In this document: positions 36,351 through 49,665 of the stretch, in pieces
Position numbering within the stretch: position 1 is the stretch's first letter
Layout of the letters: each line of letters begins with the position of its first letter
NCBI RefSeq assembly: GCF_000272005.1
Contig: NZ_AKKU01000001.1
Span: 248,001-312,000, forward strand
Source of the DNA: Alishewanella agri BL06
GTDB lineage: Bacteria; Pseudomonadota; Gammaproteobacteria; Enterobacterales; Alteromonadaceae
Length of the DNA stretch: 64,000 nt
Direction: 5' to 3'
Translations under genes and position numbers: made by a program
The notes under the pieces: generated by a model
The model's database searches: none
Seen by the model: only the letters and a program-made list of their open reading frames with translations
Told to the model about the DNA's origin: nothing

Positions 36351-38666
36351 ATGGTGTATTTGTTAATAATAGTGGCAATACTGGTGGTGCTGTTTGGTGT
36401 AACCTCCATTCGTCGTAGTCTGATTACCAAGCCGGTGTTTGGTATTTTCAAGAAAATTTTACCGCCCTTGTCAGATACTGAGCGTGAAGCGATGGAAGCC
36501 GGTGATGTCTGGTGGGATGGCGAGCTATTTAAAGGCAAGCCAGATTGGCAAAAACTGCATGCCATTCCGAAGGCCGAGTTGTCAGCCGACGAGCAAGCCT
36601 TTATGGATAATCAGGTGGAAACCCTGTTGACTATGCTGGACGATTATAAAATCGTGCAGGAAGACCGCGATCTGCCAAAGGCGGTATGGGATTACATTAA
36701 GCGCGAAGGTTTCTTTGCGATGATTATTCCTAAAGCCTATGGTGGCCGCGAGTTTTCGGCCATTGCCAACTCAACCATCGTTTCTCGCATTGCTACCCGC
36801 AGTTTAACTGCCGCAGTCACCATTATGGTGCCGAACTCTTTAGGCCCGGGCGAGCTACTGATGCACTATGGTACTCAGGAGCAAAAAGACCGCTGGTTAC
36901 CAACGCTGGCAAATGGTACCGATGTGCCGTGCTTTGCCTTAACCGGCCCGGAAGCAGGCTCTGATGCCGGCGGTATTCCGGATACTGGTGTAGTGTGTAA
37001 AGGCCAGTTTGAAGGTAAAGAAGTACTGGGTATTCGTCTGAACTGGGATAAGCGTTATATCACGCTGGCACCGGTTGCGACGGTACTGGGGTTAGCCTTT
37101 AAGCTGTATGACCCGGAAAAACTATTAGGTGATAAGGAAGAGCTGGGCATTACCTGTGCTCTGATCCCAACCAGCCACCCTGGTGTGCAGATTGGGGATC
37201 GCCATTTCCCAATGAATATGGCCTTTATGAACGGTACTACTTACGGCAAAGATGTGTTTATTCCGTTGGATTGGATTATCGGTGGTCCCTCTTACGCTGG
37301 CCGCGGCTGGCGGATGCTGGTGGAATGTTTATCAGCCGGCCGGGGGATTTCACTCCCAGCGCTGGCGACCGCAACCGGCCACTTAGCGGCGCGGATGACT
37401 GGCGCTTATGGTTATGTACGCCAGCAATTCGGCATGTCGATTGGCAAGTTTGAAGGTGTACAGGAAGGCTTAGCGCGCATTGGTGGTTTAACTTACACCT
37501 TAGAAGCGATGCGGGTGATGACCGCCGGTGCTATCGATTTAAAACTGAGCCCGTCAGTGGTTACGGCTATTGCCAAATACCATATGACAGAGATGTCGCG
37601 TACCTTATTAAACGATGCCTTTGATATTCATGCCGGTAAGGCCATTCAATGTGGTCCGATGAACTATCTGGCTCACGGCTATATGGGCGTCCCGATCTCG
37701 ATTACGGTAGAAGGGGCTAATATCCTGACCCGTAACCTGATGATTTTCGGCCAGGGTGCGACCCGTTGCCATCCTTATGTATTGGCAGAGCTGGAAGCTG
37801 CAGCCAATCCAAATGCCGAAGAAGGTCTGGCGCAGTTCGATAAGCTGTTAATGGCGCATATCGGCTTTGCGGTAGGGAATACCTTCTCTGCCCTGTGGCA
37901 GGGTTTAACAGCCGGTGCCTTCAACAGCGCCCCGGTATCGGGCGAAACGGCCCGCTACTACAAGCAATTAAGCCGCATGAGCCGTGCGTTGGCATTAAGT
38001 GCTGATATTTCGATGTTGATGCTGGGCGGTGATTTAAAACGCAAAGAGATGCTGTCAGCCCGCTTAGGTGACGTGTTAAGTCAGTTGTATATTGCTTCCT
38101 GTGTGCTGAAGTTCTTTGAAGACAATGGTCGTCAGCAGGCCGATCTGCCGTTCGTGCATTACAGTGTGCAGCGCTCGCTGTTTGAAATTGGTAAAGCCTT
38201 TGATGGTTTCTTTGCTAACTTCCCGAACCGGGTTGTGGCACGGACTATCCGTACACTGGTATTCCCGTTTGGTATTGGCTACAAGATGCCGTCAGACGCG
38301 GTGGCCCAGCAAATTTGTGAAGCCTTATCTAAGCCAAATACGCTGCGCGATCGTCTGACCCATCTGTGCTATATGGGTAAAGATGAAGACGATGCTACGG
38401 GCTTAATGGAAAATGCTTTTGTCGCGATGTATAACGCTCAGCCATTGCTGAAGAAAATTGCCCAGGCGCAAAAAGCCGGTCAATTACCACGCAAACAGCC
38501 GCTGCTGGATAGTATTAACCAGGCGTTAGCGGCCAGTATTCTGACGGAACAGGAAGCGGACAGCCTGCGCAAGATGAACCAGCTGCGCTTTAAAGCCATC
38601 AGTGTCGATAGCTTTAAACCCGGCGTGCTGGAAGGCATGAGTGTCGGTAAACGTGATGCGGCGTAA
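36351..38666 (+). CDS. fadE: Acyl-CoA dehydrogenase FadE
   Basis: First step of fatty-acid beta-oxidation: FAD-dependent oxidation of acyl-CoA. 771 residues, in the long FadE class rather than the 380-residue class. It has an N-terminal membrane helix (YLLIIVAILVVLFGVTSI), the acyl-CoA dehydrogenase core with CFALTGPEAGSDAGG (flavin/substrate loop), and the middle segment EGVQEGLARIGGLTYTLEAMR. The C-terminal extension is typical of the family. It is transcribed with psrA and followed by a terminator. Confidence 0.95.
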   Translation: MVYLLIIVAILVVLFGVTSIRRSLITKPVFGIFKKILPPLSDTEREAMEAGDVWWDGELFKGKPDWQKLHAIPKAELSADEQAFMDNQVETLLTMLDDYKIVQEDRDLPKAVWDYIKREGFFAMIIPKAYGGREFSAIANSTIVSRIATRSLTAAVTIMVPNSLGPGELLMHYGTQEQKDRWLPTLANGTDVPCFALTGPEAGSDAGGIPDTGVVCKGQFEGKEVLGIRLNWDKRYITLAPVATVLGLAFKLYDPEKLLGDKEELGITCALIPTSHPGVQIGDRHFPMNMAFMNGTTYGKDVFIPLDWIIGGPSYAGRGWRMLVECLSAGRGISLPALATATGHLAARMTGAYGYVRQQFGMSIGKFEGVQEGLARIGGLTYTLEAMRVMTAGAIDLKLSPSVVTAIAKYHMTEMSRTLLNDAFDIHAGKAIQCGPMNYLAHGYMGVPISITVEGANILTRNLMIFGQGATRCHPYVLAELEAAANPNAEEGLAQFDKLLMAHIGFAVGNTFSALWQGLTAGAFNSAPVSGETARYYKQLSRMSRALALSADISMLMLGGDLKRKEMLSARLGDVLSQLYIASCVLKFFEDNGRQQADLPFVHYSVQRSLFEIGKAFDGFFANFPNRVVARTIRTLVFPFGIGYKMPSDAVAQQICEALSKPNTLRDRLTHLCYMGKDEDDATGLMENAFVAMYNAQPLLKKIAQAQKAGQLPRKQPLLDSINQALAASILTEQEADSLRKMNQLRFKAISVDSFKPGVLEGMSVGKRDAA

Positions 38667-38682
38667 TTAATGCAGCAACAGG

Positions 38683-38712
38683 AAAACCGGAGCCAGGCGC
38701 TCCGGTTTTTTT
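38683..38712 (+). terminator. Intrinsic terminator of fadE
   Basis: AAAACCGGAGC (38683-38693) pairs with GCTCCGGTTTT (38699-38709) over a five-base loop and ends in T to 38712. It lies 16 bases after the stop. Confidence 0.88.
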
Positions 38713-38793
38713 ATCGGTTCTCGATTGGTAAAGTCCGGAATAGCGTTAGAATAGGCCCGACCACGCATAACAGCAATAATAAGAGGTAACAAT

Positions 38794-39300
38794 ATGGCGC
38801 ACAATATGGCACAAAGTACAATTCGTCTGGCCACGGTAGCCGATGTGCCACTGATATTGAAATTTATTCAGGGATTGGCGGAATATGAAAAGCTGGCGCA
38901 TGAGGTAGTAGCAACCGAACAAAAGTTAACCGAAACCTTATTTTCAGCACAACCTGCCGCTGAGGTGGTGATTGCTGAATATCAGGGACAGCCTGCAGGT
39001 TTTGCGTTGTTTTTCCACAATTACTCGACCTTTCTGGCCAAGCCGGGTTTGTATCTGGAAGATCTGTTTGTGTTACCCGAATACCGTGGCAAAGGTTTAG
39101 GTAAATTACTGCTGACCTATTTGGCGAAACTCGCCGTAGACAGAGGTTGTGGCCGTTTCGAATGGTCGGTACTGGATTGGAACCAACCCGCCATCGATTT
39201 CTATCAGGCTCAGGGCGCGGTCTTAATGCATGATTGGCGGATCAATCGGGTAACGGGTGATAAGTTAACGGCACTGGCCAGCCAATATCAGCCTGTCTAA
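38794..39300 (+). CDS. GNAT-family N-acetyltransferase, SSAT-like
   Basis: Acetyl-CoA-dependent acetyltransferase of 168 residues. The acetyl-CoA loop is YRGKGLGKLL, preceded by YLEDLFVLPEYR. FEWSVLDWNQPAIDFYQAQGAV is the typical second half of the spermidine/spermine or thialysine acetyltransferase-like group. AAGAGGTAAC precedes the first ATG (38794); a second ATG at 38806 is also possible. The natural substrate is unknown, with polyamine or amino-acid amines likely by family. Confidence 0.88.
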   Translation: MAHNMAQSTIRLATVADVPLILKFIQGLAEYEKLAHEVVATEQKLTETLFSAQPAAEVVIAEYQGQPAGFALFFHNYSTFLAKPGLYLEDLFVLPEYRGKGLGKLLLTYLAKLAVDRGCGRFEWSVLDWNQPAIDFYQAQGAVLMHDWRINRVTGDKLTALASQYQPV

Positions 39301-39328
39301 AGGCTGCAGTAGTATATTGGAGCAGTAG

Positions 39329-39520
39329 ATGACGAAGGATCAGAAAAAGCAAAATACCAAGCCGGTAGTACCGGTAGAGCCGCAGCCAGCAAAAGTCGCG
39401 CCCAAAATGGTAAAGCGGCGGCAAAAAGGTGACTTTTGGATTAACCTCAGCATCGCCTTGTTTATCAGCGTTTGTCTGCTGATTCTTGGTTTTGAATTGT
39501 TAATTAAGATTGCCGGCTAG
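39329..39520 (+). CDS. Small single-helix membrane protein, unrecognised
   Basis: A 63-residue protein: a basic, Pro-rich head (TKDQKKQNTKPVVPVEPQP ... KMVKRRQKGDF) and one C-terminal membrane helix (WINLSIALFISVCLLILGFELLI). It has GGAG six bases ahead of the ATG, starts 28 bases after the acetyltransferase gene and is followed by a terminator, so it looks like a real gene. I do not recognise a family. The charge pattern predicts the head stays in the cytoplasm. Confidence 0.65.
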   Translation: MTKDQKKQNTKPVVPVEPQPAKVAPKMVKRRQKGDFWINLSIALFISVCLLILGFELLIKIAG

Positions 39521-39574
39521 AAAGCATTATCAGTGACTGTTTGACCGCAAGCAGGGCTGTATCAGCACTAAAAC

Positions 39575-39602
39575 AATAAGGGAGGCAATCGCCTCCCTTA
39601 TT
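39575..39602. terminator. Bidirectional terminator between convergent genes
   Basis: AATAAGGGAGGC (39575-39586), loop AATC, GCCTCCCTTATT (39591-39602): a perfect 12-bp stem between the small membrane protein gene and the convergent leucine dehydrogenase gene. T-rich ends are short. Confidence 0.82.
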
Positions 39603-39638
39603 TGCTCCGCACATCGATAGCGCAGTGTCGCTAGAACC

Positions 39639-40682
39639 TTAGAGCGGGCCGCGGGCAATAATTTCCTGTGCCATCTGGTCGGCGACCGTGCTGGTGGGTT
39701 TATCTTCGGCATCGGCACGTTCAAAAATCCGCAGCAGCGTATCGTAAATTTGCATTACTTTAGCGGTAGACTCCGCAGCATTATAACCCTGTGGACGCAT
39801 TTCAAAGGCCACGTTGATAATACCGCCGCCGTTAATAACGTAGTCCGGTGCATACAGAATGCCTGAATCACGTAGCTTCTGTCCATGCTCTGGCCGTTTT
39901 AACTGGTTGTTGGCACAGCCGGCAACCACTTTCGCTTTTAACTGCGGAATGGTGTCATCATTTATAGTGGCGCCCAGCGCACAAGGGGCGTAGATATCAG
40001 CTGCTACACCGTAGATATCATTCAGGCCGACGGCAGTGGCGCCAAATTGCGCTACGGCACGGTTTACCGCATCCTGGTTAATATCAGTAACAATCAGTTT
40101 CGCGCCTTCTTTGTGCAGGTGCTCACACAGATAGAAACCAACGCTGCCTAAGCCCTGCACGGCAACCGTTTTACCGGCTAAATCGGCAGAACCAAATTGA
40201 TGTTTGGCCGCGGCTTTAATGCCCTGATAGGTACCCAGCGCTGTAAACGGACCCGGATTACCGCTTTTACCTTCTAAACCGGCAACAAAAGGCGTTTCCT
40301 GATGCACCTGCATAATGTCATGGGTAGTGATATTGACGTCTTCCGCACTGTAGTAGCTGCCACCTAAGCGATGTACCATACGGCCAAAGGCTTTAAACAG
40401 TGCTTCCGATTTGATGGTCTTGGCATTACCGATAATCACTGACTTGCCGCCACCCAGGGGTAAACCGGCCATGGCGTTTTTATACGTCATACCGCGTGAT
40501 AAACGCAGTACGTCCACCAGTGCATCTTCGTCTGATGCATAATCCCACAACCGGCAGCCACCGACAGCTGGCCCTAAACGGGTGCTATGAACGGCGATAA
40601 TGGCTTTTAAACCGGTTTCCTGATCACTGCAGAACACGACTTGCTCGTGCTGATCAAACTCTGGGTGATTAAATACGGCCAC
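39639..40682 (-). CDS. ldh: Leucine (branched-chain amino acid) dehydrogenase
   Basis: NAD-dependent oxidative deamination of leucine, isoleucine or valine. The 347-residue product belongs to the Glu/Leu/Phe/Val dehydrogenase family: substrate loop GPAVGGCRLWDY, catalytic Lys in GLPLGGGKSVI, YYSAEDVNITTHDI, Rossmann motif VQGLGSVG, and NGGGIINVA. The start is a GTG at 40682 with GGGAG six bases ahead; upstream codons are open but non-conserved. A dyad at 40721-40740 fits a LiuR operator, matching a role in branched-chain amino-acid breakdown. Valine dehydrogenase cannot be excluded. Confidence 0.9.
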   Translation of the reverse strand: MAVFNHPEFDQHEQVVFCSDQETGLKAIIAVHSTRLGPAVGGCRLWDYASDEDALVDVLRLSRGMTYKNAMAGLPLGGGKSVIIGNAKTIKSEALFKAFGRMVHRLGGSYYSAEDVNITTHDIMQVHQETPFVAGLEGKSGNPGPFTALGTYQGIKAAAKHQFGSADLAGKTVAVQGLGSVGFYLCEHLHKEGAKLIVTDINQDAVNRAVAQFGATAVGLNDIYGVAADIYAPCALGATINDDTIPQLKAKVVAGCANNQLKRPEHGQKLRDSGILYAPDYVINGGGIINVAFEMRPQGYNAAESTAKVMQIYDTLLRIFERADAEDKPTSTVADQMAQEIIARGPL

Positions 40683-40720
40683 AACGGACTCCCTTGCAAG
40701 AATAGCTATTACAGCTGGAT

Positions 40721-40740
40721 AGTTTACGTTTACGTTAACT
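40721..40740 (-). promoter_or_regulatory. LiuR-type operator ahead of leucine dehydrogenase
   Basis: The dyad AGTTTACGT-TT-ACGTTAACT has halves that pair at eight of nine positions. It lies 38 bases upstream of the GTG start. I recall LiuR, the MerR-family regulator of branched-chain amino-acid degradation, having sites built on TTTACGT/ACGTAAA. No liuR gene is in the window, so the assignment is inference. Confidence 0.55.
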
Positions 40741-40912
40741 GCGACTTTCGTCGTAATGGCGCGGAATGTACCATTTTGGCTAACTGAAAGCCAGCCCTGC
40801 ATACAACTTGAACCTGGTCTGGCCAGTGGCGGCGTTTTGCTAGTCAGTAAAGCTTGATTGTCGGGAACAGCTCACATAAAGTAGCGGCATTGATAACACA
40901 GGAAGTCATTTT

Positions 40913-41341
40913 ATGAGTGAGCAGTTAACTCAGCAAACAAACGAATTAACCGACGAGCAGCGTGCTGCCTGGGTAAGAACACAGTTTCAAAAAGCCAACG
41001 AATATCTGGCGACCAAAGGCATTATTCCAGACAATGTCGCCGTAAGTGAGAGCCGTTACCTCCCGCCACTCGTAGCGATTTGGAAATTAAATACCCGTGA
41101 TGCTAAGTCATTCTGGGTGATTAGCGGTGATTTGCCCACTGATCATATGCCGCTCAGTGCCGCTCCGAATGCCCGTGAAGCGATGCGATCTTTTGCCTTA
41201 CACTGGCAATTAAAAGCCGAGCAAATTGCCCAGGCCGGCTTTAGTGACCAAACGCAGGTCGACTTTGCTAACTTATTGGTTAAGCGTGCGGAAGGCTTGT
41301 ATGACTTGTTCGATAACGAACAGTTATGGCAGGGGCAGTAA
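40913..41341 (+). CDS. DUF4826-like protein
   Basis: Soluble protein of 142 residues with the segment VAVSESRYLPPLVAIWKLNT and FWVISGDLPTDHMPLSAAPNAREAMRSFALHW, which I associate with DUF4826 from memory. AGGAAG precedes the ATG. It is divergent from leucine dehydrogenase (230 bases between) and followed by a strong terminator, hence a single-gene unit. Function unknown. Confidence 0.75.
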   Translation: MSEQLTQQTNELTDEQRAAWVRTQFQKANEYLATKGIIPDNVAVSESRYLPPLVAIWKLNTRDAKSFWVISGDLPTDHMPLSAAPNAREAMRSFALHWQLKAEQIAQAGFSDQTQVDFANLLVKRAEGLYDLFDNEQLWQGQ

Positions 41342-41362
41342 CTTAACTGTCAAGTTTTGTTG

Positions 41363-41398
41363 CCATAAAAAAAGCCGCTACTGCGGCTTTTTTTATGG
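41363..41398. terminator. Strong bidirectional terminator
   Basis: A perfect 16-bp stem: CCATAAAAAAAGCCGC (41363-41378), loop TACT, GCGGCTTTTTTTATGG (41383-41398). It serves the DUF4826-like gene and the convergent roxA. Its shape is nearly the same as the rplT terminator. Confidence 0.92.
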
Positions 41399-41411
41399 CT
41401 GGCGTCAGGCC

Positions 41412-42566
41412 TTATTCTTCAAAATACCACAGACCCTGATTAATCAGATCGGTGATTAACAGCAGTCGCTCTTCGCGCGCGGTAAAATGTAAACATTGTT
41501 GCTGGTCAATACGTTTACTGTCGCACAATAACTGCGTGGTCGTCAGCTCTTCTGCCGGCAGTACAATGTTATTGCCGTTAATAAACAGTTGGATATCGCT
41601 GTTGTCCGTGGCCTGATAATAACAGCAGCGCAGGCCGCCAAGGCGCGCCAGTACAGAGCCTTCTTCCAGATATTCCGCAATTTCTTCTGCCTGATAATGC
41701 GGGTCTGGCTCTTGCTGATCCAGCTCATGTTTGGCCTGGGTAATATACTGGCCAAACCATAGCGGTAGTGTGTCGCGGTCACTGACCAGTTGCACCAAAA
41801 GCTGCTGCACCTGATCCAGATCCTGCTCACTAATCGCACCGATATTAGCAGTCAGGTTGCGATCAGGATCGCTAAAGCGTTTCCCGCTGATATCATTATC
41901 CAATAGATAATCGGCTAAACCGGTCAGTAAGTCTTTTTGTGCCGGCGCCCGGAAACCGACTGAGTAGTTCAGACTGTTCTCCAGTGAAATCCCTTCGTGC
42001 GGGCAGCCAGGCGGAATATATAGAATATCACCCGGCTCCATAATCACATCAATACAGGCGGTAAAGGGCGTGACTTGAAGCAGGCGCGGGTGCGGGCAGA
42101 ATTGCTTTAGCGACGCATCTGGCATGCCAACCCGCCAGTGTCTTTTACCTTCGCCCTGGATAATAAACACATCATATTGATCCAGATGCGGACCAACACC
42201 GCCACCCGGCGTGGAAAAGCTGACCATCAGATCATCAATCCGCCAGTTTGGAATAAAGCGAAATGGCTCAATCAACTCCGCCGCAGGTGGATGCCAGTGG
42301 TCAACCGCCTGCACCAGGATAGTCCAGTCCTTGTCGCCATAGCGGTTAAAGTCTTCAAAGGGGCCGGTTTCCAGCTGCCAGTTACCGTCGCGACATTCGA
42401 CCAACCGTGATTCGACGTCGTCTTCCAACGCCAGACCTGCCAGCTCATCCGCTGACAGCGGATCCTGAAAGTTCTTAAAGCCTTGTTTAATCAACAGCGG
42501 CTGCTTTTGCCAGTACTGCTGCATAAAATCGGCCAGGCTTAATTCACCCAGATTTAACTGATACAT
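41412..42566 (-). CDS. roxA: 50S ribosomal protein L16 arginine hydroxylase (JmjC)
   Basis: Fe(II)/2-oxoglutarate oxygenase that hydroxylates an arginine of ribosomal protein L16 (E. coli YcfD/RoxA). The 384-residue product has the JmjC core GPHLDQYDVFIIQGEGKRHW (His and Asp ligands), a second ligand region GCPHEGISLENSLNYSVGF, and the C-terminal winged-helix region. Start ATG 42566 (MYQLNLGELSLADF) matches the family; the longer frame to 42611 does not. It is downstream of purB on the same strand, with a repeat element between. Confidence 0.9.
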   Translation of the reverse strand: MYQLNLGELSLADFMQQYWQKQPLLIKQGFKNFQDPLSADELAGLALEDDVESRLVECRDGNWQLETGPFEDFNRYGDKDWTILVQAVDHWHPPAAELIEPFRFIPNWRIDDLMVSFSTPGGGVGPHLDQYDVFIIQGEGKRHWRVGMPDASLKQFCPHPRLLQVTPFTACIDVIMEPGDILYIPPGCPHEGISLENSLNYSVGFRAPAQKDLLTGLADYLLDNDISGKRFSDPDRNLTANIGAISEQDLDQVQQLLVQLVSDRDTLPLWFGQYITQAKHELDQQEPDPHYQAEEIAEYLEEGSVLARLGGLRCCYYQATDNSDIQLFINGNNIVLPAEELTTTQLLCDSKRIDQQQCLHFTAREERLLLITDLINQGLWYFEE

Positions 42567-42611
42567 TTTAGGATCCCAAGTAAAGCAGCTGAATTTACGA
42601 TTACAGAGCAA

Positions 42612-42708
42612 GAACCAGATTGCTTACGCCAAGACGCCGTAAATACATCCCTGTAGGCTTCATTCAGGCATCCATGCCTTCAAGACTTGGCTTAAAGCAA
42701 TCCGGTTC
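42612..42708 (+). repeat. Double-hairpin intergenic repeat, copy D
   Basis: Outer arms 42612-42633 and 42686-42708 pair at most positions (GAACC-GATTGCTT... GCCAAG against CTTGGC...AAGCAATC-GGTTC). The core starts ACGCCGTAAA and contains TACA-tccc-TGTA and AGGCA-tcca-TGCCT. Same architecture as the copies at 9.4-9.9 kb, but the outer arms are unrelated in sequence. It lies between purB (3' end) and roxA (5' end). Confidence 0.75.
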
Positions 42709-42729
42709 CCTGCTAATAAAGTTACTGGA

Positions 42730-44747
<2,018 letters not shown>

Positions 44748-44748
44748 A

Positions 44749-45852
44749 TTAGTTTAGTGCCTCATCAATAATGCCACCGCCGAGGCAAACCTCATCCAGA
44801 TAGAATACTGCCGACTGACCCGGGGTCACGGCTTTTTGTCGGCTATCAAAAGTCACTTGCAGCCGGCCATCAGAGCGCGGTGTGACTGTGCAGGGGATAT
44901 CGTGTTGCCGGTAGCGGGTTTTAACTGTTAAGCGGCAAATTTGCTGTGGCCCATGGCGATCCACCCAGTGCAATTGGCTGGCGATAAGGCCGCTGGATAG
45001 CAGCGCCGGGTGATCATGGCCCTGCGCCACCAGTAACCGGTTAAGCGTGAGATCTTTGCCGACCACATACCAGGGATCGTCGCCGCCATCACGTAAACCG
45101 CCAATGCCTAAGCCTTTGCGCTGGCCCAGGGTATGATACATCAGACCCTCGTGACGGCCGATAACTTTGCCATCATCAATACTGACAATCTCGCCCGGCT
45201 GCGCCGGTAAATACTGCTGCAGAAAATCTTTAAATTTGCGCTCGCCGATAAAGCAGATGCCGGTGGAATCTTTTTTATCATGGGTGACCAGGCCTTGCTG
45301 CTCAGCAATGGCGCGTACGGCCGGCTTTTCCAAATCACCGACCGGAAACAGGGTTTGTGCAATATGTTGCTCAGCCAGGGTATAGAGGAAGTAGCTTTGG
45401 TCTTTATTATGATCCAGACCACGCAACATTTGCCAGTGACCATCCTGATAACGGCGGCGTACATAGTGGCCGGTAGCAATATAGTCGGCGCCCAGCGCTT
45501 CGGCAGCAAATTCCAGAAAGGCTTTAAACTTGATTTCTTTATTGCACATAATGTCCGGGTTAGGGGTGCGCCCGGCTTTATATTCGGCTAAGAAATACTC
45601 AAACACATTGTCCCAGTACTCAGCAGCAAAATTGACTCTGTGCAGTTTAATACCCAGTTTATCGCAGACTGCCTGGGCATCGGCCATATCTTCTGCGGCA
45701 GCACAGTATTCGTCGTTGTCGTCTTCTTCCCAGTTTTTCATAAACAAGCCTTCCACCTGATAACCCTGTTGTAATAACAGGTAAGCGGAAACGGATGAAT
45801 CGACGCCGCCGGACATCCCGACGATTACTTTTTTACTGCTGTTCTCTGACAT
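44749..45852 (-). CDS. mnmA: tRNA-specific 2-thiouridylase MnmA
   Basis: Thiolates U34 of tRNA-Lys, -Glu and -Gln. 367 residues. The PP-loop is SGGVDSS (14-20), the two catalytic cysteines are Cys103 ([11 protein letters not shown]) and Cys200 ([12 protein letters not shown]), and [18 protein letters not shown] lies near the C-terminus. ATG 45852 gives the family N-terminus [16 protein letters not shown]; an in-frame start at 45882 is less likely. It is followed almost directly by hflD. Confidence 0.96.
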   Translation of the reverse strand: MSENSSKKVIVGMSGGVDSSVSAYLLLQQGYQVEGLFMKNWEEDDNDEYCAAAEDMADAQAVCDKLGIKLHRVNFAAEYWDNVFEYFLAEYKAGRTPNPDIMCNKEIKFKAFLEFAAEALGADYIATGHYVRRRYQDGHWQMLRGLDHNKDQSYFLYTLAEQHIAQTLFPVGDLEKPAVRAIAEQQGLVTHDKKDSTGICFIGERKFKDFLQQYLPAQPGEIVSIDDGKVIGRHEGLMYHTLGQRKGLGIGGLRDGGDDPWYVVGKDLTLNRLLVAQGHDHPALLSSGLIASQLHWVDRHGPQQICRLTVKTRYRQHDIPCTVTPRSDGRLQVTFDSRQKAVTPGQSAVFYLDEVCLGGGIIDEALN

Positions 45853-45961
45853 GACACCGCGCTTTAAGAGAGCCCAAAACAAAGGCGCGGATTATAACAC
45901 CAAAATAGCCGGGCAAAAATGTTCGCCGAGGGAAAAATGCAGAGCAACCTGCGAGTTGCTA

Positions 45962-46417
45962 CTAGCAAAGCGGTTGGATCAACGAAAGTGGCAGTCGGGT
46001 GCCAGCTAAACAGAGATCAATGGCATCCAACACCAACTGACTGCGGGGTGGCAGCTTTTGCGCCAGTAACTCGTTTCTACTTAGCCAATGCAGTGCCAGG
46101 ATATCCGGATCCTGGGGGCGAAACGCTGGCGGCAGGCTGTCGGGTTCAAACAGAAAGTTTACCCGGACATAGGTATGACCATTGCTGGCTTTGAGTTGTG
46201 ACAAGCCCAGCCAGGCGGTCGGCAGTAAGGTCAGACCGGTCTCCTCGTAAACTTCGCGGCAGACGGCGCTAAGCAAATCCTCATCTTCTTCCATATGGCC
46301 GGCCGGTTGGTTGAGGACTTCCCGACCACTGAGTTTGTCGCGCTCCTGTACCAGCAAAAACCGGCCCTGATAATAAACCACCGCTGCTACTGTCAGATGG
46401 AGTCTGTTCCTGCTCAT
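45962..46417 (-). CDS. nudJ: Nudix phosphatase NudJ
   Basis: Nucleoside di-/triphosphate (including HMP-PP) phosphatase. 151 residues with the Nudix box GHMEEDEDLLSAVCREVYEETG, and an N-terminal LTVAAVVYYQGRFLLVQERD typical of NudJ. It lies between rluE (38 bases) and mnmA (109 bases), as in E. coli, which supports the specific name. Confidence 0.9.
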   Translation of the reverse strand: MSRNRLHLTVAAVVYYQGRFLLVQERDKLSGREVLNQPAGHMEEDEDLLSAVCREVYEETGLTLLPTAWLGLSQLKASNGHTYVRVNFLFEPDSLPPAFRPQDPDILALHWLSRNELLAQKLPPRSQLVLDAIDLCLAGTRLPLSLIQPLC

Positions 46418-46455
46418 GCTATTCCTTGTTGTCGTCGCTGCCGCGTCAGTGCGGA

Positions 46456-47091
46456 TTACAAATTGATACTACGATACTGCCCCGGCGCCAGAACGTCCAG
46501 TTGCCAGTCGCCAATCCTAACCCGCACTAAACGCAGGGTAGGGAAGCCAACTGCGGCTGTCATTCGCCGCACCTGACGGTTACGACCTTCGTGAATAGTC
46601 AGGGCCAGCCAACTGGTCGGAATATTGGCCCGATAGCGAACCGGCGGCTGCCGCGGCCAGAGTTCGGGTTCCGCCAAAAGCTCAGCCTGGGCCGGTAGCG
46701 TCATGCCGTCGTTAAGTTGTACACCCTGACGCAGCTGTGCCAGAGCCTGTTCGGTAATTTGCCCCTCGACCTGCACCCAGTAGGTTTTCGGTGCTTTAAA
46801 TGCCGGGTCAGCAATGCTTTGCTGGGTTTTACCGCAGTTGGTTAACAGCAGCAGGCCTTCACTGTCCCGATCCAGCCGGCCGGCAGCATAGATATCCGGA
46901 ATGGCTAAAAAATCAGCCAGTGTCTGGCGCGGCGGTGTGCTGTTGTCGGTAAACTGACTTAACACATCATAGGGCTTATTAAAGAGTACCAATAGTGGAT
47001 TTTCTACCTTAGTCCTATTGTTTTTTGCCGAAAAAGCCTTATGTTTTGGCCGGGACGGCCGTTTTTGATTATTCACGCCTGGTCTCTGCAT
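46456..47091 (-). CDS. rluE: 23S rRNA pseudouridine(2457) synthase
   Basis: Isomerises a uridine in 23S rRNA. 211 residues, in the RsuA/RluB/E/F group but without an S4 domain. It has a basic N-terminal tail, [13 protein letters not shown], the catalytic Asp74 in [13 protein letters not shown], and [12 protein letters not shown]. It heads the rluE-nudJ-mnmA-hflD-purB run and is divergent from icd (205 bases between). Confidence 0.92.
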   Translation of the reverse strand: MQRPGVNNQKRPSRPKHKAFSAKNNRTKVENPLLVLFNKPYDVLSQFTDNSTPPRQTLADFLAIPDIYAAGRLDRDSEGLLLLTNCGKTQQSIADPAFKAPKTYWVQVEGQITEQALAQLRQGVQLNDGMTLPAQAELLAEPELWPRQPPVRYRANIPTSWLALTIHEGRNRQVRRMTAAVGFPTLRLVRVRIGDWQLDVLAPGQYRSINL

Positions 47092-47194
47092 CTGCTAGTA
47101 ATAGTAGTATTGACACAGCGCCGCCCGCTGGTGCTGTTTAACCGGTAGTGTGCCGCTGGATGCGCGCTGCCTGTTTTATTCGCCTTGATGCTGA

Positions 47195-49525
<2,331 letters not shown>

Positions 49526-49617
49526 TAGCGGTGAGCGGCCCGCTATCCGGTCATAACCGGGTCTCGGGCCGGGATAATGTCTTGTTTGTTGTGTTACTAG
49601 CGCAGTAATCTTAAGAC

Positions 49618-49650
49618 AACAAAAAAGCAGGCGCCGCCTGCTTTTTTGTT
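49618..49650. terminator. Bidirectional terminator between icd and cspD
   Basis: AACAAAAAAGCAGGC (49618-49632), loop GCC, GCCTGCTTTTTTGTT (49636-49650): a perfect 15-bp stem between convergent genes, with A- and T-runs on the two sides. Confidence 0.92.
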
Positions 49651-49665
49651 TTCAGGTCCGCTGTG

